Origin: Bacteroides sp.
GTDB lineage: Bacteria > Bacteroidota > Bacteroidia > Bacteroidales > Bacteroidaceae
Reading direction: 5' to 3'
Length of the DNA: 23,277 nt
Assembly (NCBI GenBank): GCA_030152865.1
Contig: JASLIW010000074.1
Span: forward strand, 1 to 23,277
Part shown: positions 23,118 through 23,277 of the stretch, piece after piece
Numbering within the stretch: position 1 is the stretch's first letter
Layout of the letters: every line of letters starts with the position of its first letter
Notes under the pieces: generated by a model
Database searches by the model: none
What the model was told of the DNA's origin: nothing
What the model saw: the letters and a program-made list of their open reading frames with translations, nothing else
Made by a program: the position numbers and the translations under genes

Positions 23118-23148
23118 TTGTAGCTTCCACAAAGAGACCCTATCTTTG
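23118..23148 (+). promoter_or_regulatory. promoter facing the right edge
   Basis: TTG (23118-23120), a 20-nt spacer, then TATCTTTG (23141-23148). Transcription would start near 23154 and run at once into the large palindrome, so the gene it serves lies beyond the window or is hidden by a mis-assembly. Confidence 0.6.
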
Positions 23149-23165
23149 TTGGAGTAATAGTTATT

Positions 23166-23277
23166 TAATTAGTCATAATTTTTATTACGTAGCCACTTAA
23201 ATGAAATAGCCCCCTAACATGCATGTTAGGGGGCTATTTCATTTAAGTGGCTACGTAATAAAAATTATGACTAATTA
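23166..23277. repeat. 112-bp perfect palindrome at the window end
   Basis: Arms 23166-23221 and 23222-23277 are exact reverse complements over 56 bases with no loop, centred on ATGCAT, and end at the last base. The inner part (AGCCCCCTAACATG and its complement, flanked by A/T-rich DNA) looks like the spacerless bidirectional terminators elsewhere in this window. The outer part may be a fold-back of the assembly. Confidence 0.9.

Noticed and set aside
1..23277. CRISPR arrays, insertion sequences, tRNA or rRNA genes
   Set aside because: I found no regularly spaced repeats, transposase genes, tRNA-like cloverleaf or rRNA sequence in the window.

Overview
The window looks like chromosomal DNA from a low-GC member of the Bacteroidales (Bacteroidota). 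I base this on the long NusB form, the PUR/DUF3276 protein, DUF4348-type and NigD-like lipoproteins, an ECF sigma factor paired with an anti-sigma/beta-barrel fusion, and repeated -33 TTTG / -7 TAnnTTTG promoters. The order rplY-pth-S4 beside nusB-yajC-ybbR-coaE resembles, from memory, Porphyromonas and its relatives. The genus cannot be fixed from sequence reading alone.

Layout: (1) 1-2149, minus strand: S4-domain RNA-binding protein (cut by the window start), pth, rplY with its own promoter and a structured leader, and a PUR/DUF3276 protein. (2) 2300-5257, plus strand: nusB-yajC-ybbR-coaE, ending tail to tail with (3) a long minus-strand run, 5254-12366: membrane-anchored MutS-like ATPase, unknown membrane protein, PhnP-like metallo-hydrolase, murB, DUF4348-type lipoprotein and an L-threonine 3-dehydrogenase of the epimerase type. 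(4) Divergent from that is kbl, so both steps of threonine to glycine plus acetyl-CoA lie back to back. (5) A lipoprotein with two META domains (minus). (6) A tight operon of carboxynorspermidine synthase, Bcp peroxiredoxin and recA (plus). (7) An ECF sigma factor and its trans-envelope anti-sigma/beta-barrel protein (minus), divergent from a NigD-like lipoprotein followed by an SDR (plus). (8) A secreted GH29 alpha-L-fucosidase (minus). (9) 22664-23277 has no convincing protein gene but holds a small promoter-to-terminator transcript, a 20-bp palindrome, a second promoter and a perfect 112-bp palindrome ending exactly at the last base.

The most notable system is region 7 together with region 5. 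The sigma factor and membrane protein match the architecture of the Das/Dma systems (ECF21 sigma plus dual-membrane-spanning anti-sigma factor) that I recall as controlling outer-membrane vesiculation in Bacteroides thetaiotaomicron. The sequence shows a bipartite element, GCAGTATTT, then exactly 17 nt, then ACYTATAARY. It occurs three times, each correctly oriented upstream of a gene: the sigma gene itself, the divergent NigD-like lipoprotein, and the META-domain lipoprotein about 5 kb away. None of the three carries the housekeeping TAnnTTTG box seen at other promoters here. I infer that this is the promoter of the ECF sigma factor, giving a predicted autoregulated envelope regulon with two lipoprotein targets.

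Convergent genes are often separated by long, perfectly symmetric bidirectional terminators (after recA and after the SDR). The palindrome at the right edge may be one of these, enlarged by an assembly fold-back.
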